Below are positions 51,475-61,169 of a stretch of DNA of 64,000 nt, piece by piece (within the stretch, counting starts at the first letter, position 1; each line of letters opens with the position of its first letter). The stretch covers positions 1 through 64,000 of the forward strand of contig NZ_CAKLBV010000001.1 of assembly GCF_920984675.1 (NCBI RefSeq). The letters run 5' to 3'. The DNA is from Methylobacterium sp. Leaf118 (GTDB lineage: Bacteria > Pseudomonadota > Alphaproteobacteria > Rhizobiales > Beijerinckiaceae). The position numbers were made by a program, and so were the translations under genes. Below the pieces are notes generated by a model. It worked only from the letters and a program-made list of their open reading frames with translations. It was not told the origin of the DNA and did no database searches.

Positions 51475-51717
51475 ATGGACACGGTCCGGCGGGTCGGCGC
51501 CGACCTTCAGGTCCGGGACGGCGACGGATGCCGGCATCTGCTGCGCGTCTCCCGTGTCCAGGCCGTCAGCGACACCGACCTGATGCGCAACGAGACCTTC
51601 ATCACGGCGGCAGACCGTACGATCCGCGTGCCGCAGCCCCTCGACGAGATCCTGCCGCTGATCGCGCCGGGCGAGCGGCTTCCCGTCGAAGACGAGGCGG
51701 AGCCCTGGCCGTTCTGA
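51475..51717 (+). CDS. Small hypothetical protein
   Basis: An 80-residue acidic protein of unknown function, with beta-like segments (RHLLRVSRVQAVSDTDLMRN and ETFITAADRTIRVPQPLDEI). It lies between two genes of the same direction and has a normal codon pattern. No motif, signal or membrane segment is visible. Confidence 0.6.
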   Translation: MDTVRRVGADLQVRDGDGCRHLLRVSRVQAVSDTDLMRNETFITAADRTIRVPQPLDEILPLIAPGERLPVEDEAEPWPF

Positions 51718-51838
51718 GCGCCGGACCCGTTCGCCGCTGAACCGATCGCCGCCTCGTGGGATGCCGAGAGGGCCGGGCCGCGATGCCCGGGACCGATCGC
51801 AGACGGCCGCATAGGGCCGACACAAGGTGAGCTTTCGA

Positions 51839-52864
51839 ATGCAAGGACCCTCGCGAGACCGCGACGTCGCCCTCGTCCTGAGCGGCGGCAACGCCCTCGG
51901 CGCCTATCATGCCGGCGTCGTCGACATGCTGCAGGCCCGGGCGATCCGGCCGAATTGGGTGGTCGGCGCCTCGATGGGAGCGATCACGGGCGCCCTCATC
52001 GTCGGCAACCCGCCCGAGGAGCGGATCACCCGGCTCCGACAGTTCTGGGATGCGGCGACCCAGCAGACCGGTCTGGGCGGACCCGCGGGGCTGAAGCCGC
52101 GCCAGTATGCCAATGCGCTGCACGCGCTCCTGGCCTTGGCCTGGGGACGGCCCGGGCTGTTCCGGCACCGGTTGCCCGGCCTGTGGTCGGCCCTGCCGTG
52201 GATCCCGAACGACATCGCCCTGTTCGATCACGCGCCGCTGCGGAACACGCTGAACCGGCTGGTCGATTTCGAGCGGCTGAATGCCGGCGACATCCGCTTC
52301 ACCGTCGCCACCGTCGATGTGGCGACGGGCGAGGAGGTCTATTTCGACACCCGCCGCGACACGATCCGGCCCGAGCACCTGCTGGCAAGCGCCGCCATCC
52401 TTCCGGCCTTCCCGCCGGTCGAGGTGGACGGCCAGCTCCTGTGCGACAGCGGCTACACCAACAATCTGCCGCTCGATCCGCTCTTCGCGCCGGCGCCGGA
52501 GCGCGACCTCCTCTGCATCGCCTCGGACCTGTTCGGTCTGGAGGCGCCGCGCCCGGCCTCGCTCGATGCGGTGCTGGAACGGGCTAACGACCTCATCTTC
52601 GCCAGTGCCGGCCGCCGCGCGATCGCCGGCCTGTCCCGCGAATACGCCCTGCGCGAGCAACTCGACCCGCAGGGGCCGACGGTGACGCTGCTTCACCTCG
52701 CCCACAAGGCCGGCGCCGACCAATTGGCGGCCAAGAGCGTCGACTTCTCGCCCTCCTCGATCCGGGACCGGTGGGAGGCGGGCGTCCGCGACATGACCCT
52801 CGGTGCCGACTGGCTGACGGCGGGACCGGAGGGTTCGGGCCGCTTCCTCTATCGCAGGATCTGA
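51839..52864 (+). CDS. Patatin-like phospholipase
   Basis: A 341-residue patatin-fold lipid acyl hydrolase. The oxyanion segment is LVLSGGNALGAYHAGVVDML, the nucleophile motif WVVGASMGAITGALI (GxSxG with Ser near residue 47), and the catalytic Asp lies in LLCDSGYTNNLPLDPLF (DSG form of the DGG/A motif). AGGTGAG stands seven bases before ATG 51839, favouring it over the GTG at 51827. No signal peptide is present, so it likely acts on membrane lipids from the cytoplasm. It is not linked to an evident defence partner. Confidence 0.93.
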   Translation: MQGPSRDRDVALVLSGGNALGAYHAGVVDMLQARAIRPNWVVGASMGAITGALIVGNPPEERITRLRQFWDAATQQTGLGGPAGLKPRQYANALHALLALAWGRPGLFRHRLPGLWSALPWIPNDIALFDHAPLRNTLNRLVDFERLNAGDIRFTVATVDVATGEEVYFDTRRDTIRPEHLLASAAILPAFPPVEVDGQLLCDSGYTNNLPLDPLFAPAPERDLLCIASDLFGLEAPRPASLDAVLERANDLIFASAGRRAIAGLSREYALREQLDPQGPTVTLLHLAHKAGADQLAAKSVDFSPSSIRDRWEAGVRDMTLGADWLTAGPEGSGRFLYRRI

Positions 52865-53032
52865 CGCCGATCGCCCGCGACGAGGTCCCGGCCGCGGGCC
52901 GAGACGGGGCGCCGAGCGGTGTTGGGTCTCGGCGCGGCGTCTGGATCGCGCCCTCGGCGAAATGCCGAAGAGACCGGGAACTTGGGCTGGCACCTGCGGT
53001 TCCCGAAGTGCTCAGGTCGAGGGAGCCGTTCA

Positions 53033-54187
53033 ATGTTGGCGATGAACTATCGCGGACCTTATCGAGTCAGGCTCGACCGCAAGCCAATACCTGTCTGTGA
53101 GCATGTCGAGGACGCCATCGTGCGCGTCACGCGCACCTGTATTTGCGGGTCGGACCTGCATCTCTACCACGGCATGGTTCCGGACACGCGCGTCGGCTCG
53201 ACCTTCGGCCACGAGTTCATCGGCGTGGTCGAAGAGATCGGTCCCAGCGTGAAACACCTCGCGGTCGGCGACCACGTGCTCGTGCCGTTCAACATTGCCT
53301 GCGGTCGATGCCCTTTCTGCCGGCAGGGCCTGTTCGGAAACTGCCACGAAGCAAACCCCCTGGCGACGGCGGTGGGCGGCATCTACGGCTATTCCCACAC
53401 GGCGGGCGGCTACGACGGGGGCCAAGCCGAGTATGTCCGCGTGCCCTATGCGGATGTCGGCCCCTGCAAGATCCCCGACACCATGGATCCCGACGATGCG
53501 GTCCTGCTGACTGACGTGGTGCCCACCGGCTACCAGGCGGCGGAGATGGCGGGCATCCGGTCCGGCGACACCGTCGTGGTGTTCGGAGCCGGGCCGGTCG
53601 GCATCATGGCCGCGCGCTGCGCGTGGCTGTTCGGCGCCGGACGGGTGATCGTCATCGACCATGTCGAGTACCGGCTCGACTTCGCCCGGCGCTACTGCCC
53701 CGCCGAGGTCTACGATTTCCGCTCCCTGGGTGATCCGGTGGTGTTCCTGAAGAAGATCACCGATTCCCTCGGTCCCGACGTGTGCATCGACGCGGTTGGC
53801 GGCGACGCGGCTGGCAACGCGCTGCACACGCTGTTCGGGACCAAGATGAAGCTCGAAGGCGGCTCCGCCATCGCCCTGCATTGGGCCATCAACGCCGTGA
53901 AGAAGGGCGGCATCGTCTCGATCGTCGGGGTCTACGGACCCACCGGCAACCTCATCCCGATCGGCAACGTGCTGAACAAGGGCATCACGATCCGGGCGAA
54001 CCAGGCGTCGGTGAAGCGCCTCCTCCCGAAGCTGATCGAGCATGTGGAGGCCGGCCGCATCACGCCCCGGGACCTCATCACCCACAAGGTTCCGCTCGAG
54101 GAGATTTCGGATGCCTACCACCTCTTCTCGGCAAAGCTCGACGGCTGCATCAAGCCGGTCCTCGTTCCCCCCACGGCGCGCGGTTGA
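53033..54187 (+). CDS. Zinc-dependent alcohol dehydrogenase
   Basis: A 384-residue MDR alcohol dehydrogenase of the glutathione-independent formaldehyde-dehydrogenase-like group. Catalytic zinc ligands are in TRTCICGSDLHLYHG and FGHEFIGVVEEIG; structural zinc cysteines are in IACGRCPFCRQGLFGNC. The cofactor motif is VVVFGAGPVGIMAARCA, with an Asp after VIVID favouring NAD. GGGAG stands before ATG 53033; the conserved part starts three codons later (MNYRGPYRVRL). Its end is 10 bases from the next gene, so the two are probably one transcript. Confidence 0.94.
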   Translation: MLAMNYRGPYRVRLDRKPIPVCEHVEDAIVRVTRTCICGSDLHLYHGMVPDTRVGSTFGHEFIGVVEEIGPSVKHLAVGDHVLVPFNIACGRCPFCRQGLFGNCHEANPLATAVGGIYGYSHTAGGYDGGQAEYVRVPYADVGPCKIPDTMDPDDAVLLTDVVPTGYQAAEMAGIRSGDTVVVFGAGPVGIMAARCAWLFGAGRVIVIDHVEYRLDFARRYCPAEVYDFRSLGDPVVFLKKITDSLGPDVCIDAVGGDAAGNALHTLFGTKMKLEGGSAIALHWAINAVKKGGIVSIVGVYGPTGNLIPIGNVLNKGITIRANQASVKRLLPKLIEHVEAGRITPRDLITHKVPLEEISDAYHLFSAKLDGCIKPVLVPPTARG

Positions 54188-54197
54188 GGAGAGGCAG

Positions 54198-54683
54198 ATG
54201 ACACACCGGCCCGTCGATCCGTCCACGATTCCCGGCTGGGGCATCGATGCCGATCCCCGCAACGATCCGACCTACCCGATGCGCGATGTCTCCAAGGAGA
54301 CAGGCGATCCCGGCCGGCCGATGCGCCTGCCCCGGCAGGAGCCCCGGGTCGAGCTGCTCGTTTCGATCGAGCGGACCGACCTGCCGGCGGTGTTCGGCAC
54401 AACCGTGCCGCCGAGCGGTCTCAGCGGGACGATCCGGCGGTCCGCTTTCCGCTACAGCGAATCGCACTGGGCCCATTGGCTGATGCTGATGGCCGCCGAC
54501 CGGGTGAACGTCGTTGAGGGCGTGGTGCAGGATCTCGGCCGCGGCCGCATCCCGAACGTTCCGGCCGAGATGGGTGTTCGGGCCGAATGGGCGCACAATC
54601 GGACCGGCCTTGTCCAGAAGGTTGCGATCGTCGGCGCCCTCATGGGCCTGGGGTGGCTCCTCCTCCGCCGTCGCGCCCGCTGA
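54198..54683 (+). CDS. Hypothetical protein with C-terminal membrane anchor
   Basis: A 161-residue protein that follows the alcohol dehydrogenase by 10 bases after GAGGAGAGG. The first 60 residues are Pro/Arg-rich and probably disordered (WGIDADPRNDPTYPM); the middle has FRYSESHWAHWLMLMAADRV; the end is a single membrane helix VAIVGALMGLGWLLLRRRAR with a positive tail. A tail-anchored inner-membrane protein is likely. No family function is known to me. Confidence 0.8.
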   Translation: MTHRPVDPSTIPGWGIDADPRNDPTYPMRDVSKETGDPGRPMRLPRQEPRVELLVSIERTDLPAVFGTTVPPSGLSGTIRRSAFRYSESHWAHWLMLMAADRVNVVEGVVQDLGRGRIPNVPAEMGVRAEWAHNRTGLVQKVAIVGALMGLGWLLLRRRAR

Positions 54684-54834
54684 ACCGGCACAGAGAGGGC
54701 CAAATCGGCGGCCGGATCGGGGCCCGGAAGCCGACTTTCGAATGTCGGCGGGTTCGGCTTGACAGGTCCCGGCGCCCCCCCTAAACCCCGCCTCAACGCC
54801 GGCCGCGAGGCCAATCCGCCCGGCGATACGCCAC

Positions 54835-54911
54835 GCGGGCGTAGCTCAGTTGGTTAGAGTGCCGGCCTGTCACGCCGGAGGTCGCGGGTTCGAGCCCCGT
54901 CGCCCGCGCCA
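54835..54911 (+). tRNA. tRNA-Asp (anticodon GTC)
   Basis: A 77-base gene with encoded CCA. The acceptor stem GCGGGCG pairs with CGCCCGC, the D arm is GCTCAGTTGGTTAGAGT, the anticodon stem CCGGC/GCCGG encloses CTGTCAC with anticodon GTC, and the T arm GCGGG-TTCGAGC-CCCGT is intact. It stands alone between the membrane protein and nuoA. Confidence 0.97.
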
Positions 54912-55496
54912 CGTTTTCCCAGAACCATGCATGCCCTTCCGCCCATCGGACAATGATGTCCCTCGGCAGGATTCGATGCTGTCTGGACGCTGACCCTCAG
55001 TGTTTCGCGCGCACTTCACCGACATTCGTCGTGGCCCTGCCCATATGGGCCTGTGCACCCCGGGCCGCATGGCCAGCGGCAACAGGCATGCAGTGTGAGC
55101 GCGGGTGGCGCTCTTGGAATGCATGAATACCCGGACGCTTGCCTGGGCGGCACGCGTCTCCGGTTCCAGGCGCCGGATCGCATGGCCGCATTTTGTCTAC
55201 AAAATACCACGGGATCGACGGGTGAGGGGCGTGTGAGGGAGCGCCGCTGTCCAAAAACGACCCTGTCCGCGCGGGCCCACCCGGCTCCCGAGGCGTAAGG
55301 ATCATCGCCGCTGTCAGCGCATCGGCCGTTTGTGCGACGCGCAATACCCTTGTCTCCATCCGGGGTGTCGTCTAAGCCACGCCCGGCGCCAGTCTGGCAT
55401 TGGAGGAATTCCACCCGGAAGATCCTCCCCCGCCGATCGGGGCGCCCGAGAGGGCCGTTTCATGATCCTCGCGCGCAACGAAACGGGGGGTGCGGC
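54912..55496. other. Intergenic region before the nuo operon
   Basis: No gene is supported in these 585 bases; open frames on both strands are short and without motifs. The region should hold the nuo promoter, probably in the last 250 bases, where 55195-55215 is locally AT-richer (TTTTGTCTACAAAATACC). A clear binding site could not be named. Confidence 0.45.
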
Positions 55497-55862
55497 ATGA
55501 CCGGCCTGCTGGCGGATTACCTGCCGCTGATCGTCTTCCTCGGCGTGTCGCTGTTCATCGCGGTGGCGCTGCTGATCGCTCCGTTCGTGGTGGCCTATTC
55601 GAACCCCGATCCGGAGAAGCTCTCGGCCTACGAGTGTGGCTTCAACGCCTTCGACGACGCGCGCATGAAATTCGACGTGCGCTTCTATCTCGTCGCGATC
55701 CTGTTCATCATCTTCGACCTCGAGGTGGCCTTCCTGTTCCCCTGGGCGATCACGTTCGGGGAGCTCGGCTGGTTCGGGTTCTGGTCGATGATGGTGTTTC
55801 TCGGCGTCCTCACCGTCGGCTTCGTCTACGAGTGGCGCAAGGGCGCCCTCGAATGGGACTAA
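55497..55862 (+). CDS. nuoA: NADH-quinone oxidoreductase subunit A
   Basis: A 121-residue inner-membrane subunit of complex I at the junction of the membrane and peripheral arms. Three helices are seen: [40 protein letters not shown] and [20 protein letters not shown]. The loop [20 protein letters not shown] holds the conserved Cys that moves with the enzyme's active/deactive state. It opens the operon nuoABCDEFGH. Confidence 0.97.
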   Translation: MTGLLADYLPLIVFLGVSLFIAVALLIAPFVVAYSNPDPEKLSAYECGFNAFDDARMKFDVRFYLVAILFIIFDLEVAFLFPWAITFGELGWFGFWSMMVFLGVLTVGFVYEWRKGALEWD

Positions 55863-55992
55863 GAGTGCCTCTGGAAGCCTCCGGTCGCCGACCGCGTCCA
55901 GCCCGGACGCGGACGGGCTCCAGGGGTTTCGCTCGAGTCACGAGGCGCGGGCCGATCCGCGCTGCCTTCCGTTTCCTCGCTCAGAGGCAGAG

Positions 55993-56580
55993 ATGGCCCT
56001 GACCCCGACCTTGTCCCGCGCTCCTGAGATCGCGCCCCAGCCGAAAGGGATCATCGATCCCGCGACGGGTCGCCCGATCGGTGCCAACGACCCGACCTTC
56101 CTGTCGATCAACAACGAGCTCGCCGACCGCGGCTTCCTCGTCACCTCCGCCGACGAACTCATCACCTGGGCCCGCACCGGCTCGCTGATGTGGATGACCT
56201 TCGGGCTCGCCTGCTGCGCCGTCGAGATGATGCAGATGTCGATGCCGCGCTACGACTGCGAGCGCTTCGGCTTCGCGCCCCGCGGGAGCCCGCGCCAGTC
56301 CGACGTGATGATCGTCGCGGGCACGCTCACCAACAAGATGGCTCCGGCGCTGCGCAAGGTCTACGACCAGATGCCGGAGCCGCGCTACGTCATCTCGATG
56401 GGCTCCTGCGCCAACGGCGGCGGCTACTACCACTATTCCTACTCGGTGGTGCGCGGCTGCGACCGCGTGGTTCCGGTCGACATCTACGTACCGGGCTGCC
56501 CGCCCTCCGCCGAGGCGTTGCTCTACGGCGTCCTGCTGCTGCAGCGGAAGATCCGCCGCATCGGCACGATCGAGCGGTGA
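55993..56580 (+). CDS. nuoB: NADH-quinone oxidoreductase subunit B
   Basis: A 195-residue peripheral subunit that binds iron-sulfur cluster N2, the last carrier before quinone. The ligands are in [12 protein letters not shown] (adjacent Cys pair), [20 protein letters not shown] and VPGCPPSAE. The N-terminal 40 residues ([20 protein letters not shown]) are a longer tail typical of alphaproteobacteria. It starts 130 bases after nuoA, an unusual gap for an operon that otherwise has 10-20-base spacers. Confidence 0.97.
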   Translation: MALTPTLSRAPEIAPQPKGIIDPATGRPIGANDPTFLSINNELADRGFLVTSADELITWARTGSLMWMTFGLACCAVEMMQMSMPRYDCERFGFAPRGSPRQSDVMIVAGTLTNKMAPALRKVYDQMPEPRYVISMGSCANGGGYYHYSYSVVRGCDRVVPVDIYVPGCPPSAEALLYGVLLLQRKIRRIGTIER

Positions 56581-56590
56581 GGGGAGCGCG

Positions 56591-57253
56591 ATGAGCGAGG
56601 CCATCACCACCAACGGGATCGTCCTGCGGTCCAACGTCGAGGCGGCGCAGGGCGAGGCGAGCCTGCACGCCATGGGCGAGCGCATCGCCGGCGCGCTCGG
56701 ACCGGCCGTCACCGACTGGACGGTCGCCTTCGGCGAGCTGACGCTGACGGTCCAGGGCAGCGACATCGTCTACGCGCTGACCTACCTGCGCGACGAGCCG
56801 GCCTGCGCCTTCCGCTGCTTCATCGACATCTGCGGCGCCGATTATCCGCAGCGCGCACGCCGCTTCGACGTCGTCTATCACCTGCTCAGCCTGCGCCATA
56901 ACACGCGCATCCGTGTGAAGGTGCAGACCGATGCCGCGACCCCGGTCCCCTCGGCGATCCCCGTCTTCCCGGCGGCGAACTGGTTCGAGCGCGAGACCTA
57001 CGATCTCTACGGCATCCTGTTCTCGGGCCATCCCGACCTGCGCCGCCTGCTGACCGATTACGGCTTCGAGGGGCACCCGCTGCGCAAGGACTTCCCGCTG
57101 ACCGGCTTCGTCGAGGTCCGCTACGACCAGGACGAGGCGCGCGTCGTCTACGAGCCGGTGAAGCTGACGCAAGAGTTCCGGAACTTTGATTTCCTCTCGC
57201 CCTGGGAAGGCACGGATTACGTGCTGCCCGGTGACGAGAAGAAGTCGAGCTGA
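56591..57253 (+). CDS. nuoC: NADH-quinone oxidoreductase subunit C
   Basis: A 220-residue peripheral subunit (30-kDa type) that packs against NuoD. Signature segments are [50 protein letters not shown] and [20 protein letters not shown]. It is a separate gene from nuoD, as in alphaproteobacteria, rather than the fused NuoCD of E. coli. It begins 10 bases after nuoB. Confidence 0.97.
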   Translation: MSEAITTNGIVLRSNVEAAQGEASLHAMGERIAGALGPAVTDWTVAFGELTLTVQGSDIVYALTYLRDEPACAFRCFIDICGADYPQRARRFDVVYHLLSLRHNTRIRVKVQTDAATPVPSAIPVFPAANWFERETYDLYGILFSGHPDLRRLLTDYGFEGHPLRKDFPLTGFVEVRYDQDEARVVYEPVKLTQEFRNFDFLSPWEGTDYVLPGDEKKSS

Positions 57254-57264
57254 AGGAAGCGGGC

Positions 57265-58455
57265 ATGTCCGAACACAACATCCGCAACTTCTCGATCAAT
57301 TTCGGGCCGCAGCACCCGGCGGCGCACGGCGTGCTGCGCCTCGTGCTCGAACTCGACGGCGAGGTCGTCGAGCGGGTCGATCCGCATATCGGCCTGCTCC
57401 ATCGCGGCACCGAGAAGCTGATCGAGCACAAGACCTACCTCCAGGCGACGCCCTATTTCGACCGGCTCGACTACGTCTCGCCGATGAACCAGGAGCACGC
57501 CTTCTGCCTCGCCATCGAGCGGCTCGCGGGGATCGAAGTGCCGCGCCGGGCGCAACTCATCCGCACCCTGTTCTGCGAGATCGGGCGACTGCTCTCCCAC
57601 CTCCTCAACGTGACGACCCAGGCGATGGATGTCGGCGCGCTGACGCCCCCGCTCTGGGGCTTCGAGGAGCGCGAGAAGCTCATGATTTTTTATGAGCGCG
57701 CGAGCGGTGCGCGGCTTCACGCCAACTACTTCCGCCCCGGCGGCGTCCACCAGGACCTGCCGCCCGCGCTCATCGACGACATCGACGCGTTCTGCGATCC
57801 GTTCCTGCAGGTGGTGCAGGACCTCGACGACCTCGTCATGGCCAACCGCATCTTCAAGCAGCGCAACGTCGACATCGGCATCGTCAGCCAGGACGAGGCG
57901 ATGGCCTGGGGGTTCTCGGGCGTGATGGTGCGCGGCTCCGGCATCCCGTGGGACCTGCGCAAGTCGCAGCCCTACGAAGCCTACGAGGAGATGGAGTTCG
58001 ACATCCCCATCGGAAAGAACGGCGACACCTACGATCGCCAGGTCATCCGTATGGAAGAGATGCGGGAATCGGTGAAGATCATGCGGCAGTGCTGCGCCAA
58101 GCTGCGCGAGCCTGCAGGAGGGGGGCCGATCGCCTCCATCGACGGCAAGTTCGCCCCGCCGCCGCGCCGGGAGATGAAGCGCTCGATGGAGGCGCTCATC
58201 CACCACTTCAAGCTCTACACCGAAGGTTTTCACGTCCCCGAGGGCGAGGTCTACGCCGCCGTCGAGGCGCCCAAGGGCGAGTTCGGCGTCTATCTGGTCT
58301 CGGACGGCACCAACAAGCCCTATCGCTGCAAGATCCGCGCGCCGGGCTTCGCCCATCTTCAGGCGATGGATTGGATGTGCCGCGGCCACCTCCTGGCCGA
58401 CGTGTCCTGCGTGCTCGGCACGCTGGACATCGTGTTCGGTGAAGTGGATCGCTGA
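57265..58455 (+). CDS. nuoD: NADH-quinone oxidoreductase subunit D
   Basis: A 396-residue 49-kDa-type subunit that with NuoB forms the quinone site. It has [20 protein letters not shown] with the His and downstream quinone-binding region, [40 protein letters not shown] and a C-terminal DIVFGEVDR. Length and motifs are standard. It starts 11 bases after nuoC and ends 18 bases before nuoE. Confidence 0.98.
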   Translation: MSEHNIRNFSINFGPQHPAAHGVLRLVLELDGEVVERVDPHIGLLHRGTEKLIEHKTYLQATPYFDRLDYVSPMNQEHAFCLAIERLAGIEVPRRAQLIRTLFCEIGRLLSHLLNVTTQAMDVGALTPPLWGFEEREKLMIFYERASGARLHANYFRPGGVHQDLPPALIDDIDAFCDPFLQVVQDLDDLVMANRIFKQRNVDIGIVSQDEAMAWGFSGVMVRGSGIPWDLRKSQPYEAYEEMEFDIPIGKNGDTYDRQVIRMEEMRESVKIMRQCCAKLREPAGGGPIASIDGKFAPPPRREMKRSMEALIHHFKLYTEGFHVPEGEVYAAVEAPKGEFGVYLVSDGTNKPYRCKIRAPGFAHLQAMDWMCRGHLLADVSCVLGTLDIVFGEVDR

Positions 58456-58473
58456 GGGAACGCGTCGGACGTC

Positions 58474-59823
58474 ATGGCCAACCGCAGACTCGCCCCCGCC
58501 GCCGAGCAGCCCCAGAGCTTCGCATTCTCCCCCGAGAACGCCGAGTGGGCCCGCGGCCAGATCGAAAAATACCCGGAGGGGCGTCAGGCCTCCGCCGTGA
58601 TCCCGCTGCTGTGGAAGGCGCAGGAGCAGAACGGTGGCTGGCTGCCGCAAAAGGCGATCGAGGCGGTCGCCGACCAGCTCGGCATGCCGCATATCCGCGT
58701 ACTGGAGGTCGCGACCTTCTACACGATGTTCGCCCTGGAGCCGGTCGGGCGATTCTGGATTCAGCTCTGCGGCACCGTGCCGTGCGATTGCTGCGGAGCC
58801 AAGGAACTGAAGGCCGCGCTCCAGGCGCGCCTCGGGGCTCCCGGCCATGTCTCGGCGGACGGCAACTTCTCCTGGCTCGAGGTCGAGTGCCTGGGCGCCT
58901 GCTGCAACGCGCCGATGGTGCAGATCAATCAGGATTATTACGAGGATCTGACGCCCGAGAGCCTCAACAGGCTCCTGGACGACCTCGCCGCCGGACGCCC
59001 GGTCAAGGTCGGCTCGCAGGTCGGCCGGGTCTCGTCCGAACCGAAAGATGCGGTCAACACGCTGACCGACCCGACCCTGTTCGACGGCTCCCGCGTCGGC
59101 GCGTGGCGCAAGCGCTTCGAGGCGACGAAGGCCGACGAAGCGATCAAGCAGGACGAAGCGAAGTCCTCCGAGGCGCGGGCCGCCACGGAAGCGAAGCCCG
59201 CCCGTCCGCAGGCTGGCCGCCCGGTCGAGCAGGGCACCGCCGACGGCCCGGCCCAGCGCGTCGCCGCGGGTGAGACGCCGCTTCGCGAGTCCGACCGGGC
59301 GGACGCCTCGGAGCGGGGTACCTCGCAGGCCAAGACCGCCGCGGCCCGCCCCGGCGACAGCCCGGCGCTCGATTCGCCGGCCGAGCGCGCCGCCGCGGGC
59401 GAGCCGCCGGCCAAGACCGGGACGCCCGACGCCAAAACCGGGACGCCCGACGCCGAGACCCGCGCCCTTGCCGAGGACGCCGCGCTCCGCACCGAGCCGC
59501 CGCAGCACCCGGCGGCGGCCGGCGACGACGATGCCGTGCCCGAGGCGGAGAACCCGGAAGCGCGGGCCGACGCGGCCGGCGAGCGCCCTCAGGGACTGAC
59601 GGCCGCCCGCGACGACCGGCCGGACGATCTCACCAAGATCCGCGGCATCGGCCCGGTCAACCAGACCCGGCTGAACGACCTCGGCATCTGGCATTACGAC
59701 CAGATCGCCGCGTGGTCTCCGCGGGAGGTCGCCTGGGTCGGCGCGTATCTCGCGTTCCCCGGTCGCATCGACCGCGAGCGCTGGGTGAGCCAGGCGGCCG
59801 ACCTCGCCGGAACGAAGGGCTGA
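58474..59823 (+). CDS. nuoE: NADH-quinone oxidoreductase subunit E with long C-terminal extension
   Basis: A 449-residue protein. Residues 1-180 are a normal 24-kDa subunit with the [2Fe-2S] ligands C99, C104, C139 and C143 ([10 protein letters not shown] and CLGACCNAP). Typical NuoE is about 160-200 residues. Here it continues through a low-complexity linker rich in Ala, Glu, Pro, Lys and Arg (about 215-375), including a tandem [16 protein letters not shown] stretch, and ends in a folded-looking domain of about 70 residues starting [20 protein letters not shown] and containing [17 protein letters not shown], a helix-hairpin-helix-like element as in other 'NuoE-extension' and DUF4332/HhH5-type tails. 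The tail's role is unknown. Confidence 0.96.
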   Translation: MANRRLAPAAEQPQSFAFSPENAEWARGQIEKYPEGRQASAVIPLLWKAQEQNGGWLPQKAIEAVADQLGMPHIRVLEVATFYTMFALEPVGRFWIQLCGTVPCDCCGAKELKAALQARLGAPGHVSADGNFSWLEVECLGACCNAPMVQINQDYYEDLTPESLNRLLDDLAAGRPVKVGSQVGRVSSEPKDAVNTLTDPTLFDGSRVGAWRKRFEATKADEAIKQDEAKSSEARAATEAKPARPQAGRPVEQGTADGPAQRVAAGETPLRESDRADASERGTSQAKTAAARPGDSPALDSPAERAAAGEPPAKTGTPDAKTGTPDAETRALAEDAALRTEPPQHPAAAGDDDAVPEAENPEARADAAGERPQGLTAARDDRPDDLTKIRGIGPVNQTRLNDLGIWHYDQIAAWSPREVAWVGAYLAFPGRIDRERWVSQAADLAGTKG

Positions 59824-59833
59824 GGACCACACC

Positions 59834-61135
59834 ATGCTCTCCGATCAGGACCGCATCTTCACGAACCTCTACGGCCTGCACTCGCCGGGTCTCGACGCAG
59901 CGAAGAAACGCGGCGCATGGGACGGCACCAAGTTCCTGCTCGACATGGGCCGGGACTGGATCATCGACGAGATGAAGGGCTCGGGGCTGCGCGGCCGCGG
60001 CGGCGCCGGCTTCCCGACCGGCCTGAAATGGTCGTTCATGCCCAAGAAGTCCGACGGGCGCCCGCATTACCTCGTCGTCAACGCCGACGAGTCGGAGCCG
60101 GGCACCTGCAAGGACCGGGAGATCATGCGGCACGATCCGCATCTCCTGATCGAAGGCTGCATGCTGGCCTCCTTCGCGATGGGCGCGCATGCCTGCTACG
60201 TCTATCTCCGCGGCGAGTACGTGGCAGAAAAGTTCGCGCTGCAGAAGGCGGTGGACGAAGCCTATGCGGCCCGCCTCGTCGGCCAGTCCAACGTCCATGA
60301 TTACCCGTTCGACATCTACGTCCACCACGGCGCGGGCGCCTATATCTGCGGCGAGGAGACGGCCCTTATCGAGAGCCTCGAGGGCAAGAAGGGGATGCCG
60401 CGGCTGAAGCCGCCGTTCCCGGCCAATATGGGCCTCTACGGCTGCCCCACGACCGTCAACAACGTCGAGTCGATCGCGGTGGCCGGCACGATCCTGCGCC
60501 GCGGCGGCGCATGGTTCGCGGGGCTCGGCGGCAAGAACAACACCGGCACCAAGCTGTTCTGCGTCTCGGGCCACGTCAACAAGCCCTGCAACGTCGAGGA
60601 AGAGCTCGGCATCACCTTCCGCGAGCTGATCGACAAGCATTGCGGCGGCATGCGCGGCGGCTGGGACAATCTTTTGTGTTCCATCCCGGGCGGTTCGTCC
60701 GTCCCGCTCGTTCCGGCCGAGCAGATCATCGACGCCAAGATGGACTTCGACACCCTGCGCAATCTCGGCTCGGGGCTGGGCACCGCGGCGGTGATCGTGC
60801 TCGACAAGTCGACCGACATCGTCGGCGCCATCGCGCGCATCTCGTACTTCTACAAGCACGAGTCCTGCGGCCAGTGCACGCCCTGCCGCGAGGGCACCGG
60901 CTGGATGTGGCGCGTGCTGACTCGCATGGCCGCCGGCCGCGCGCAGAAGCGCGAGATCGACATGCTGTTGGAGGTCACCAAGCAGGTCGAAGGCCACACC
61001 ATCTGCGCGCTGGGCGATGCCGCCGCATGGCCGATCCAGGGGCTCATCCGGCACTATCGCTCGGAGATCGAGAAGCGGATCGACCAGTACAGCGCGAACC
61101 CGCATTCCGATGCCGTGCCGATGGCGGCGGAGTGA
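59834..61135 (+). CDS. nuoF: NADH-quinone oxidoreductase subunit F
   Basis: A 433-residue 51-kDa-type subunit that binds NADH, FMN and cluster N3. The NADH/FMN loop is [17 protein letters not shown] near residue 55, [15 protein letters not shown] follows, and the N3 ligands lie in [17 protein letters not shown] near 345 with a further Cys in [15 protein letters not shown]. It begins 10 bases after nuoE and ends 34 bases before nuoG. Confidence 0.98.
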   Translation: MLSDQDRIFTNLYGLHSPGLDAAKKRGAWDGTKFLLDMGRDWIIDEMKGSGLRGRGGAGFPTGLKWSFMPKKSDGRPHYLVVNADESEPGTCKDREIMRHDPHLLIEGCMLASFAMGAHACYVYLRGEYVAEKFALQKAVDEAYAARLVGQSNVHDYPFDIYVHHGAGAYICGEETALIESLEGKKGMPRLKPPFPANMGLYGCPTTVNNVESIAVAGTILRRGGAWFAGLGGKNNTGTKLFCVSGHVNKPCNVEEELGITFRELIDKHCGGMRGGWDNLLCSIPGGSSVPLVPAEQIIDAKMDFDTLRNLGSGLGTAAVIVLDKSTDIVGAIARISYFYKHESCGQCTPCREGTGWMWRVLTRMAAGRAQKREIDMLLEVTKQVEGHTICALGDAAAWPIQGLIRHYRSEIEKRIDQYSANPHSDAVPMAAE

Positions 61136-61169
61136 CCGCCGCTCCGATGCTCAACGTCGAGATGACACG

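Noticed and set aside
51839-52864. Patatin as part of a CBASS-type defence operon
   Set aside because: No nucleotidyltransferase, E1/E2 or similar partner is adjacent; neighbours are ordinary small genes and an alcohol dehydrogenase.
57217-59835. An 872-residue minus-strand frame opposite nuoD and nuoE
   Set aside because: Antisense shadow in very GC-rich DNA; plus-strand frames have clear complex I motifs.
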